From contig JAPWDM010000016.1 of assembly GCA_035578155.1 (NCBI GenBank), forward strand, positions 6,854,005 to 6,918,004: a DNA stretch of 64,000 nt, written 5' to 3'. The notes beneath the pieces are model-generated. The model was given only the letters and a program-made list of their open reading frames with translations. It was not told where the DNA came from and made no database searches. This document shows, in pieces, positions 48,454 to 58,710 of this stretch. The position numbers were made by a program, and so were the translations under genes. The stretch comes from Brachynemurus nebulosus (taxonomy: Eukaryota; Arthropoda; Insecta; Neuroptera; Myrmeleontidae). The first letter of the stretch is position 1. Every line of letters begins with the position of its first letter.

Positions 48454-48538
48454 CCAGAGCCTCGTCAGCCTGCTAGCCGAAGCTAACAGTTGCCCGCTGG
48501 GCACGAACGGGGCCGTGAAGGATGGATTTTAGCCCAGC
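48454..48538 (-). ncRNA. HDV-like self-cleaving ribozyme, U1 5' end
   Basis: Read 5'->3' on the minus strand from 48,538: P1 GCUGGGC pairs with GCCCAGC (48,496-48,502) for 7 bp; P3 ACG/CGU closes an 8-nt loop GCCCCGUU; P1 is followed directly by GGGCAAC, the same string found after P1 in the genomic HDV ribozyme; P4 is CUGUUAGC-UUCG-GCUAGCAG (8 bp, one wobble, UUCG loop); the J4/2 segment GCUGACG supplies a C-N-R-A with the candidate catalytic C; P2 CCUU/GAGG is short. Cleavage would fall just before GCUGGGC, exactly the unit's 5' boundary. HDV-like ribozymes are known at the 5' ends of R2 and other LINEs. Confidence 0.75.
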
Positions 48539-48565
48539 GTTTATTTATTTTTTTTTTTTATTAAA

Positions 48566-50213
48566 ATTGGGGTACTGCTGCCGGTGGATGGCGCGGTCAG
48601 AAGCACCCGGCGGCATCGCCTACTAAGGGCATGCGCCGCCAAAACTCAGTAAAGATAAAAACAACACATAAAGACAGGAACACATAAATGCAATAAACAA
48701 TGGACAACATACACATATTAAAATTCAACGATGAGCCCTGCCATCCCAGGGCCCAAAAAATACGGACAGTCCTTGGTGGCAGTACGCTATGGGCTAGCCA
48801 GAGCGTCCGGTCACCTAGGTCTGAAATCCAACGATGAATCTCCGAGGTGTAAAGGGCCTCGGAGTGGAAAATACTGACTAGAAATATCACCCAAGAAATA
48901 TCACAAGAAAAGGAAAATCTTATTACGTCACTGGGGAGCCACAGGCTGACCAGTGCCGCAATAAGTAGTTAAAAACGATACCGCTGAAGGATCACAACAG
49001 CAAGCCTACAGCGGCACAACAAAATATCACAGATAAGAACAAAAATTGATGTACCACCTCGAGTGGAAAAGGCCCTCAGTGGTACATGGTTAAAACAAAA
49101 CAAATTAAAATCAATCTTATTAAAAAAACAAAAACAACAATATCACAGCTTTCCGATTATTTTTTTGCTCTGTGACACGATTCCGCTGCCCATAGTCTCG
49201 ACAATTCCGAAATGACTTCGTCAACACCTAGGAGCTCACACGTGTAGGGACAGTGACATCTGATTACTGAGCAACATGTACTGTTCTGTCAGATACTGAT
49301 TACTGGGTACATGTGCCGTTCTGCCAGATGTCGGGGTCAACCTACACGGGAGACCGGTACGATGACTAAGCCACGTTCGTCCGAGTCGAGGCTACAGAGA
49401 ACGGGACAATGCCACAGAGTATCACAGTATATCTGACTTATGTCCCTATGACTCCGACGGGGCAAAAGCAGTCCAGGACGCTCAAGCTCGCATCCGTATG
49501 AGGGAAGACGACATCTCCTTACTAAGCGAGCTCGCTCAAGCCGTTCGGGCAGATGTCGACTCATACGCCTGGATGACGCGAACGAGTGCGTCGACTACCG
49601 CATTCCTACCCGTCGAAGTCACAGGGACAAAAAATCAACGAAATATCACAGATGGTATATCACGGTTGTGCTCACTGGGGTGCACCGTCCAGTGAACACA
49701 GAGATAAAAACAAGAGGACAAAAAAAAATTAAAAACAAAAGTACAACTATCACAGTTAGGAAAGACAAGAGACAAAAAAAAAATCACAGTTAAATATCAC
49801 CAATTCGACTAATCCGAATTCGAGTCACGATTTCGGTATTCACACACATATGGATACTAAACACATTCGACGCTACAGCCAGACATCAGGGCGAGATTAA
49901 CAAGCATTAAACAGACGATGGTATTTCTCACATACGGTGGAAACCTCTGTCGATCCTACGACGTTCGTCCTCGTCGAAAAAAAGAACTATCGAGGTTTAC
50001 ACCTCTAGATCCGGCACCTTTCGTGAAAACGGTGGTACCTCGAGAAGGAATGGTGCCGATCTTGGGTAGTCAGAGGCTAATGGAATCCGAAGATTACTGT
50101 ATTGCGCATAAACTACCCCTGGGACCCTTAGCCTCCTTGACACCAATGGGGGATAAATATCCCTCACGGGTGCCAAGGGTAGCTGCTATAAGTGCCCTCA
50201 CCACCCCAGCGTT
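48566..50213 (-). mobile_element. Non-autonomous LINE unit U2 (LINE-type 5' end)
   Basis: Same 3' region and middle as U1. The last 200 bp (about 49,985-50,213) match the 5' end of the full-length LINE rather than the ribozyme. Its minus-strand 5' end GGTGGTGAGGGC lies beside (TAA)n. The 5' block folds into a long hairpin (CCTTGGCACC with GGTGTCAAGG). Confidence 0.85.
49366..49695 (+). CDS. Conserved opposite-strand reading frame in U2, function unknown
   Basis: Counterpart of the U1 frame, open for 109 codons after the same upstream TGA. It reads VRPSRGYRERDNATEYH, CPYDSDGAKAVQDAQARIRM, REDDISLLSELAQAVRADVD, TTAFLPVEVTGT. An ATG at 49,498 could start a 65-residue product. Confidence 0.35.
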   Translation, partial: LSHVRPSRGYRERDNATEYHSISDLCPYDSDGAKAVQDAQARIRMREDDISLLSELAQAVRADVDSYAWMTRTSASTTAFLPVEVTGTKNQRNITDGISRLCSLGCTVQ

Positions 50214-50262
50214 TATTATTATTATTATTATCATTATTATTATTATTATTTTTTTTTTTACT
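50214..50262. repeat. (TTA)n between U2 and U3
   Basis: ATT repeats with one ATC, then a T-run: the tail of U3 on the minus strand, abutting the 5' end of U2. Confidence 0.9.
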
Positions 50263-51776
50263 TAAAATTGGGGTACTGCAGCCGGTGGATGGCACGGTCA
50301 GCAGCACCCGCCGGCATCGCCTACAAAGGGCATGCGCCGCCAAAACGGGAAAATGATAAGAACGACACATATAGACAGGAACACATAAATGCATTAGACA
50401 ACGGACAAACATACACATGATAAAATTCACCGATGAGCCCTGCCATCCCAGGCCTTCAGAACGAGCGGACAGTCCTTGGTGGCGGTACGCTAAGTACTAG
50501 CCAGAACGTCCGGTCACCAAGGACTGAAAACCAACGATGAAACTCCGAGGTGTAAAGGGCCTCGGAGTGGAGAAATCTGAGTAAAAATATCACAATAAAA
50601 CAACATCACAATAATATCACAAAAAAATAAAATAAGAGGAAAATCTTATTACGTCACTGGGAAGCCACAGGCCGACCAGTGCCGCAATAAGTAGTTAAAA
50701 ACAAAACTGCTCAGGGGCCACAACGGCAAGCCCACAGCGACACAATAAAATATCACAGATAAGAATAGAAGGAAATGATGTACCACCTCGGGTGGAAAAG
50801 GCCCTCGGTGGTACATCGTTAAAACAAAACAGATTAAAACAATCTTATTAAAAATAAAAACAATATCACAGATTTAAAAAAAAAAAAATTTCTTGCTCTG
50901 TGGCACGATTCCGTTCCCCATAGTCTCGACAATTCCGAATTGGCTTCGTCAACACCTAGGAACTCACACGTGTAGGGACAGTGACATCTGATTACTGAGC
51001 AACATGTACTGTTCTGTCAGATAACTGATTACTGGGTACATGTGCCGTTCTGCCAGATGTCGGGGTCAACCTACACGGGAGACCGGTACGATGACTAGGC
51101 CACGTTCGTCCGAGTCGAGGCTACAGAGAACGGGACAATACTACAGAGTATCACAAGGTCAACATCTGATCTGTGTTCGTTTCACTTCGACGGGGCGGAA
51201 GCCGCCATATCAACGCCTACAAACGCATCCGTACGAGGGACGAGGACGTCTCCTTACTGGGCGAGCTCGCTCAAGCTGTTCGGGCAGACGTCGACTCGTA
51301 CGTGTGGCCGATGAAAACGAGTGCGTCGGGAGCCGCATTCCTACCCATCGAAATGACAAGAACAAGGCCAGGGAAATATCACAGAAGAGCAATATTTGAA
51401 AAATACCACCGTAGGCATGAAAACCCAGGGTGGCATAACAAGGATCACAGATTCGTCACAGCTTGGTTAAAACAAAATCACAGATAAAATATCACTTTTC
51501 GACTCGTCTGACGCGATTCACGAGACTGGTAAACATGCCCATACCAGCTACTACATTCACTTTCGTCAGTCAGTTGAGCAGCGTCAGCCCTAATTTCCAA
51601 CTACGCACAATCTAGACTATCAGTGAAGTTTCGCTCAATACGAGAATGCCACACTGTCGATCCTACGACAATCATCCTTGTCGAAAAAAATACCCTAGCC
51701 TCGTTAGCCTGCTAGCCGAAGCTAACAGTTGCCCGCCGAGCACGAACGGGGGCGTGAAGGATGGATTTTAGCCCAG

Positions 51777-51777
<1 letters not shown>
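50263..51777 (-). mobile_element. Non-autonomous LINE unit U3 (ribozyme-type 5' end)
   Basis: Same architecture as U1, with 5' end GCTGGGCTAAAATCC at 51,777 directly after (TAA)n. The opposite-strand frame is present (51,173-51,399) with a frame shift and an upstream stop. Confidence 0.85.
51692..51777 (-). ncRNA. HDV-like self-cleaving ribozyme, U3 5' end
   Basis: Same fold as in U1, with changes that keep pairing. P1 GCUGGGC now faces GCUCGGC, still 7 pairs through two G-U wobbles. P3 ACG/CGU closes CCCCCGUU. GGGCAAC is unchanged, P4 keeps its UUCG loop, and J4/2 reads GCUAACG (C-U-A-A). P2 gains further pairs (CCUU/GAGG plus flanking CC/GG). The predicted cut is again the exact element boundary. 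Confidence 0.75.

Positions 51778-51832
<55 letters not shown>
51778..51832. repeat. (TTA)n microsatellite
   Basis: About 18 TTA units directly outside the 5' end of U3. Confidence 0.95.
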
Positions 51833-51834
<2 letters not shown>

Positions 51835-52019
51835 GACTTTTACGCCAACCTGGCGCTCACTACTCAGTAGGACAGTACTGGGTAACATTCACCTATACCG
51901 GCATTATGCAAGGTATTAGGCTCTGTGGAAGGGTAATGTGCCAAACCAATCCGTAAAAGTACCGTAGTACATTCACGGACGGGTTTGCCACATCACTCCC
52001 TGTATTGTTGTTATTGTTT
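51833..52019. other. Unique spacer between U3 and U4
   Basis: About 190 bp of moderately G+C-rich sequence unrelated to the units. TTTTACGCCAACC and GTACTGGGTAAC are recognisable but no feature is assigned. Confidence 0.5.
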
Positions 52020-52036
52020 TTTTTTTTTTTTTTTTT

Positions 52037-53630
52037 TTAGTTAAAATTGGGGTACTGCTGCCGGTGGATGGCGCGGTCAGCAGCACCCGGCGGCATCGCC
52101 AACTAAGGGCATGCGCCGCCAAAACTCAGTAACGATAAAAACAACACATAAAGACAAGAACACATAAATGCAATAGACAATGGACAAGATACACATATTA
52201 AAATTCAACGATGAGCCCTGCCATCCCAGGGCCTAAAAAGTACGGACAGTCCTTGGTGGCGGTACGCTAAGGGCTAGCCAGAGCGTCCGGTCACCAAGGT
52301 CTGAAATCCAACGATGAATCTCCGAGGTGTAAAGGGCCTCGGAGTGAAAAATACTGACTAGAAATATCACAGGAAAAGCGAAATCTTATTACGTCACTGG
52401 GGAGCCACAGGCCGACCAGTGCCGCAATAAGTAGTTAAAAACGATACCGCTGAAGGATCACAACAGCAAGCCTACAGCGGCACGACAAAATATCACAGAT
52501 AAGAACAACAATTGATGTACCACCTCGGGTGGAAAAGGCCCTCAATGTACATCGTTAAAATAAAACAAATTAAAATCAATCTTATTAAAAATCAAAAACA
52601 ACAATATCACAGTTTTCAAAATTTCTTGCTGTGTGACACGATTCCGCTCTCCATAGTCTCGACAATTCCGAAATGGCTTCGTCGACACCTAGGAACTCAC
52701 ACGTGTAAGGACAGTGACATCTGATTACTGAGCAACATGTACTGTTCTGTCAGATAGCTGATTACTGGGTACATGTGCCGTTCTGTCAGATGTCGGGGTC
52801 AACCTACACGGGAGACCGGTACGATAGCTAGGCCACGTTCGTCCGAGTCGAGGCTACAGAGAACGGGACAATGCCACAGAGTATCACAGTATATCTGACT
52901 TATGTCCCTATGACCCCGACGGGGCAAAAGCAGTCCCAGGACCCTCAAGCTCGCATCCGTATGAGGGAAGACGACATCTCCTTACTAAGCGAGCTCGCTC
53001 AAGCTGTTCGGGCAGATGTCGACTCATACGCCTGGATGACGCGAACGAGTGCGTCGAGTACCGCATTCCTACCCGTCGAAGTCACAGGGACAAAAAATCA
53101 ACGCAATAACACAGCCAATCACTTTATCACTTTTGTGTCCACTGAAGTGCACCATCCAGGGGGCACTATAAGATTTAAAAACAAATAAAAAACAGAATCA
53201 CAGCACGAAATCACAGACAAAACAACACAAATCACAATATAAAAATATCACCAATCGACTGGGCGGAATACGACTCACGACTTTGAAAATCACACACATA
53301 CGGATACTAAACGCACACGAACTGTTGCCAGACATCCGGGCGAGAAGCTATTGCACAATCAGACGCTGGTGTTTCTCTCATACGGTGGATATCTCTGTCG
53401 GTCATACGACGTTCGTCCTCGTCGAAAATTTTGATCCGGCATCTTTTGTGAAAACAGTGGTACCTCGAGAAGGAAAGGTGCCGATCTTGGGTAGTCAGAG
53501 GCTAATGGAATCCGAAGATTACTATATTGCGCATAAACTACCCCTGGAACCCTTAGCCTCCTTGACACCAATGGGGGATAAATATCCCTCACGGGTGCCA
53601 AGGACAGCTGCTATAGGTGTCCTCACCACC

Positions 53631-53633
<3 letters not shown>
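52037..53633 (-). mobile_element. Non-autonomous LINE unit U4 (LINE-type 5' end)
   Basis: Same 3' end and middle as the others. The 5' block (about 53,430-53,633) is of the full-length LINE type, starting GGTGGTGAGGACACC beside (TAA)n. The opposite-strand frame is open from 52,871 to 53,188 but one extra C near 52,935 shifts its N-terminal part. Confidence 0.85.
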
Positions 53634-53675
<42 letters not shown>

Positions 53676-53703
53676 CATTATTATTATTATTAGTATTATT
53701 ATT
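53634..53703. repeat. (TTA)n microsatellite
   Basis: About 23 units outside the 5' end of U4; beyond it the sequence is unrelated to the LINE block. Confidence 0.95.
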
Positions 53704-53875
53704 TTCAATTTATTCTTAGGCAATGGTCATCCGACATCGGCAGTATATCTACTATTTATTAATTTACAAGTCCGTATGCGGCAGTGTATACACTGACGAA
53801 TTCTGTGGTCACATTGTGTCCGTGTTCGGCAATGCAACGGTAAAACTGATTCTTGATTTCAGTATAATTTATAAA

Positions 53876-53879
<4 letters not shown>

Positions 53880-53967
<88 letters not shown>
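53880..53967. repeat. (TA)n microsatellite
   Basis: About 44 TA units. Confidence 0.97.
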
Positions 53968-53969
<2 letters not shown>

Positions 53970-54844
53970 TTAATAAAATAAAAATTTAAAAAAAAATTAC
54001 GTTTTAGAAAATCCTTTACTAAAAATATTAATTTTCTGCTATAAAAAAAATACAAAAGTTTGTGAAATTTGCTAGGATAAAAAAGTAGTAATAATAAATT
54101 TTACACTATTTTCTTATATTTAGCGGAAAAATGTAGCAAATTTTTTGATAAATCCAATAAAATATATTATAAAATGATAAATATGATTTTAAATTTATTA
54201 TTTATACATATTTATTCGTATCATACAACATACCATCGGCATATACTGCCGAAAAAATCAAATTCATTTGATTTTGGTCGGTGGTCGGTGAAATTTCACC
54301 GTTCACGCCAGTGTAATTCGGTCTCACTGTGACCATTTACATTTAATGTCATATATTTGTTTCTTTTAACGTTAACTGTCGTGCACGCCAGTGTTAAAAA
54401 TTCTGACAAAGTCGGATGCACTGTGACCATAGCCTTAGAAACGCGGGAAAATGTTGGCAGAGAGTCTTTTAGTGACGAAAGTGCCGGCAGACAGCGAAAA
54501 AGTGCCGTAAGATTGTGAAATAAAAAATTCATCACATACTTGCATGTCGATTGATTGAATATTATATTGAATTTTTTTTTATGAATATCATAAAAAAAGA
54601 TCCTCGAACAGACAATATTGTAACTTTATTAGGTACTTTTCACCGTAAGTGTTATTTTTGTGACCTCGAATGCAGTTCGATAATCCGAAGCTAAAAGCCC
54701 AGGATTCGTAAGCATCTATGGCCCATAAAAATAAACCTACGGACCCAGTATGAGTAAGTTATTTTTTCAATCGAAAAAACTGATGAATCAAATTGAAAAA
54801 AAAAATAATAAAAAATAATAAAACACAACGAAAATTCAATTTTA
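53968..54844. other. No recognisable feature
   Basis: AT-rich. The 54,296-54,535 minus-strand frame has no motif; words CTGTGACCAT and CGCCAGTGT recur (54,305-54,430), hinting at an old small repeat. Confidence 0.45.
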
Positions 54845-55085
54845 ATAAAAATAATAATAATAATTTGAAAATAAAAACTGTTTCCATAGTTATAACACAT
54901 ACATCTTATAAAATTTTTAATATCGAAATTTAACTATTTAAGTGGCCGTTCCTGCGTTAAGCCACGAGATTGCGCTGGAAGACAAGATTATTTGAACTTG
55001 GCTATAAACAAGGATCCTTTTACAAAAGAAATCAGCCATGTAGCGATACCAAGCTTTTTTATGTAGCCAGCTCTTAGACTAATAC
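54845..55085 (-). repeat. Dispersed repeat, inverted copy of 39,020-39,285
   Basis: Reverse complement of the repeat left of the LINE block, beginning at (TAA)n and running through GTTTCCATAGTTATAACACA and GGCCGTTCCTGCGTTAAGCC. Confidence 0.85.
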
Positions 55086-55727
55086 TATTTAAACAGACGG
55101 ATTGAACAAGACACATTTTGATTCATTTAGTCGTGGACAAGACACACTTTGAACAAACAATGCTTTTAATTAAACTATATAATTGAAAAATTTTCCATTA
55201 ATAACTAACGTTAAATCGTAGTAATAATAATATATTGTGCAATAGGTACGGGAAGTTGTCGATTGCCCACGAAAGTGATTATGAGTGTACGATCGAAGTG
55301 AGGGCTTCTACCCACTGTGACGCCTTTCTCAGAAAACAAAGGCCTCCGATGGTTTCCCCCTTTAAAATTTGACAACTGATTTTGATAGATTTTAGGGCGC
55401 TGATTACGAAAAAAATATTCAAAAAATTCAAGCACGTCAGAATTTTTAAATATTAGGTATTAAAATTTTTGACTAAAATTACCTAGGTCGACCAAGTCAA
55501 GAGTAGATTATGTATTTTTATTTATTTCGCATCTAATAATAAAAAGTTATTACATATTTGTAATTGGTCATCAATGGTTTCATTAAATGAAACCTATTTA
55601 ACTAAATGACATATCTTTATTTTGGGGAAAAAGGTGAATTTTAAGATCATTCGCTAATGAGCTTATTATTGAGGGTAATTTATTTATTTTTTATTCAGTT
55701 TTAATTTTAAACTAGACCCTGCAAATT
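55086..55727. other. No recognisable feature
   Basis: No supported gene. A short G+C-richer patch lies at 55,250-55,365. Confidence 0.45.
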
Positions 55728-55880
55728 TACAGTGCTAACAGGACCGTACTTATATTATAAAAACTTAAAAGTTAATAGGTGGGCGTAAATACAGTTTAAA
55801 AAAAATTATATTGATATATCCTTCTGTTAATCATCGGCTGTTGATAAAAATTAGTTTAAAACAATTAAAAAAAAGATAGA
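55728..55880 (+). repeat. Dispersed repeat, second copy of 35,306-35,470
   Basis: GTGCTAACAGGACCGTACTT and following sequence match the copy inside the satellite-armed element. Confidence 0.65.
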
Positions 55881-56599
55881 ATTCATTTAAAGAGGTAGTG
55901 AAACATTTTTTAGAAAACAAAAAAAGCCCAGATTATAAAAATATAGTGAATAATATGTTCAACAATTTCCATAAACTGGGTTGCAATAAGAGTGTAAAGT
56001 TACATTTTCTATAATCTCCATATTGACTTCTTTGCTGAGAATCTTGGTGCCGTAAGTGAAGACCAAGGTGAGCGCAGTAGTAGTTTTTTAAGAGTTCTAG
56101 ATCCACCTTCCCACCTGCCGACTTTTTGAGCGACCTCGGCAGGAGGCAAAACTACCGAGGCGGTTCTAGAAGCCGCCGGCGGTGGGTGGAGCAAAATTTG
56201 ATTTCTAGCCTAGCGGAACTTGATCCAGCCTAAGAGAACCTAAGGAAATTTGGTGTAACCTAACAATTTTTTTTCTAACCTAAGAATTCCCTAACAGATG
56301 GCGCAGCCACTTTTGAGATTTGTAAATTCACAGCTAGATGGCTCTCGTAGTTTGGATAATAGCGATCCCTGTGCGTAAGTTTGAAAAATTGTCAATAGAT
56401 GGCGCAGTCACCTTTGATAGCGTCGTTAGTCTGAACCACCGCGAATTCTGTACCTAGATTCAAAATTCCATGAAAAGGTGGCGTTGCTTTCATAATTTTA
56501 TAATATTTTTATCTGAAAACGGGTTTAAATTCAATTCGAATATCCACCGGTCCACTTTTCAATGATTCGTTATCGTGCTATTTTATTGTGGAAAATCAA

Positions 56600-56926
56600 T
56601 TAGTTTGTCGACCCCGAGTTGGTGTAGTAACCTAGTTCTCTTAATTCTGCGTTAGAACATTGAAGAAGATTGATGTAATGATACGTAAATTCCATACAAC
56701 AGAAATATTCCGATATTTCAATATTTCCAATATTTCGTCTATAATTGGACTTGAAAAGTCTACAAACCACCTCTATAAATTCAATGGTGTTTGTTGAATA
56801 ATTTTTTACTATTTTAATACACAAGTCGACCAATTGGTGATCTTTGATTCCTTCACAGAACACTTTCTTGCATATGCATAAATTTTTAATATAATTATAA
56901 ATTTTACAAGTTAAAAAAATGATCAT
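56600..56926 (-). CDS. 108-residue protein in the subterminal slot, function unknown
   Basis: An intact frame from an ATG at 56,926 (context ACACAATGA). It begins MIIFLTCKIYNYIKNLCICK, continues with VFCEGIKDHQLVDL and ends ELRELGYYTNSGSTN. Spacing of hydrophobic residues suggests mostly alpha-helix; Cys residues occur at several sites without a clear metal-binding pattern. It occupies the position held by the OB-like gene in the first element. The N-terminal part is also recognisable, broken, at 1257-1345. I recognise no family. Confidence 0.4.
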   Translation of the reverse strand: MIIFLTCKIYNYIKNLCICKKVFCEGIKDHQLVDLCIKIVKNYSTNTIEFIEVVCRLFKSNYRRNIGNIEISEYFCCMEFTYHYINLLQCSNAELRELGYYTNSGSTN

Positions 56927-57329
56927 TGTGTACCTATTTTTGTTTAAAACTATATTTAATAAAAAAATTTAAAGAAAAAAAACCGATCTTTTGATTTACA
57001 CCGATCCCTAAAAAGAAATCAAACTAATTATAAAAAATTCCATTTACAGTTACGGTACACCATATATACTCGTAAATTTTACAAAAAATGTAACACTCTA
57101 TATATTTTTTTTTATCCGTATATTCTTTGGATGGTGAAATAAAATACCAGAATACTACTCAGCTAAAAAAAATGGGTACTTACTTATAAACATCTAAGCA
57201 TGTATTTTTTTTTTTTAAATATGTACCTTACAAATACCTATGATTACTTTACTATATCGCTAATTACGCGATATCGTGTGATAAAATATATAAGAATTTA
57301 CTCATTTAACCTAAAATATTTGATCATTA

Positions 57330-58710
57330 ACAATTAAATAAAAACGAATTTTTTAAAATACTTATATGGTAATATAATATTATGTATATAACACAGTACT
57401 CTGTTAAAAGTATGGGTTTCTATACCGTTAAAATCATATTTACGATATGAATATATTTTTTCTAAAAAAATCATATTTCTTAATATTTTTAAAACTGAAT
57501 ATGTAATATCAATAATTTAAAATAGTTTTGAAACATTAATCTCTCCTCATAATATTTTTTTAGTCTTAAATTAATAGCACAATGTTCCATATATTTTAAG
57601 AAAATTTTCCTTTTAATATTTTATAACTTATCTAAAAAATTTATAGCTATTTTTATCAAAAAAATTTATTACTTGCTATTGTTAAAAAATTAGTTAAATA
57701 TATCTATAGGTATTAAATGACCTCTAGTTTTTGTAAAAGAAGGTAATAATAGCAATTCATCTTAAATACGAAATTATTTTATCAATGCTAAATAAGCGTT
57801 TTTTTTTCTCATATTATCATACTCCAATATATTGTATATTGTATATTATTATAATTAGACTTGGGAGAACAGTGGTCCCGAACAGAATCGCCATATAAAA
57901 TATTTTGAATTGGGGGGCTATAAATTTTATTAGAAGGCTGAGGATTTTCTCCTGGATTTGATGACTAGCCTAAGGAAGCTTTAAAGAACAAATCAGTAAA
58001 AATCAAAAATTACCCATTTTTCATAATTTAATATATAATTTTAATTTTAAAAATAATTTAAAAAAATTAATGTTGAATAAATAAGTGGTCGACTGTAATA
58101 GAAATTAATTTAAACGAATTCAAAACATTTATATTGTAAACAATATCTCTGTTTCCTTTGTGATTATTTAAATAATATGTACATGTCACCTTCTTTATAC
58201 CTGCTTTAATGTAAACAAAATTGATTGTATTAGTAGATTGTATCACTCTAGTACGTCACTCACAAGATGGAACATGGTTTTATTTTTGCATTAGAAAAAT
58301 ATAAAGATATGTATGTACATATAACAAGCAAAATGATTCATAATATTGGCAATTAAAAAACACAAACAGACACAAAATAACATTAACGATGTGGTATTAA
58401 TAGTAAAACGTCGTAAAACTGATTTTTAAAAAGATTGATAATATTTTTACGTTTTATGACAGCCCTCCAGTTCTATTCGTAGGCCCCCAGTACAAAATAT
58501 TTTATATGACGACTCTGTTAGGGACCTTTTGTTCCCATCTCTGATTATAATTTATAAAAATGTGTTTTATTTATTAAAAAATTTAACAAAATCATAATCT
58601 GACTTCACGATATTTCTGATTATATACTACGTCATGTCTACACATATATTAACAAGTTTGCCAAAAAATGATGATGAAAAAACTTTAAGTCTTAAGACGT
58701 TATAATTGTG
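57330..58710 (+). repeat. Block shared by all Maverick-like family members
   Basis: Matches 17,280-17,830, its mirror in the right arm, and reverse complement 150-790. Landmarks: CAGTACTCTGTTAAAAGTA, GGGTTTCTA-ACCGTTA, CTCCTCATAATATTTTTTTAG, AATAGCACAATGTTCCATAT, AAATACGAAATTATTTTATC. No reading frame is conserved. The copy is interrupted by a hAT-type MITE. Confidence 0.85.
57848..58551. mobile_element. hAT-type MITE with 8-bp target duplication
   Basis: The element spans 57,856-58,543 and is flanked by ATTATAAT at 57,848-57,855 and 58,544-58,551. Ends are imperfect inverted repeats of about 85 bp: TAGACTTGGGAGAAC on the left and, on the opposite strand at the right, CAGAGATGGGAAC, both followed by GTCATATAAAATATTTTG-like sequence. 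Eight-bp duplications and CAGxGxTGGG-like ends are hAT features. The sequence heals perfectly against the other arm copies if it is removed. Confidence 0.85.

Larger units (their letters stand above)
47060..48538 (-). mobile_element. Non-autonomous LINE unit U1 (ribozyme-type 5' end)
   Basis: The 3' 560 bp match the LINE 3' region (CCCCAATTTTA end, CGGCAGCAGTACC-type start, same hairpins). The middle is unrelated to LINE ORFs. The 5' end at 48,538 begins GCTGGGCTAAAATCC directly after an AT-rich tract. It has no LINE coding capacity, so it would depend on LINE proteins. Confidence 0.85.

Noticed and set aside
46195..53633. HDV-like ribozyme in the LINE-type 5' end
   Set aside because: The block has a GGCUAAGGG string resembling a J4/2 and a strong hairpin, but I could not find a P1 that starts at the boundary and is consistent across the three copies.
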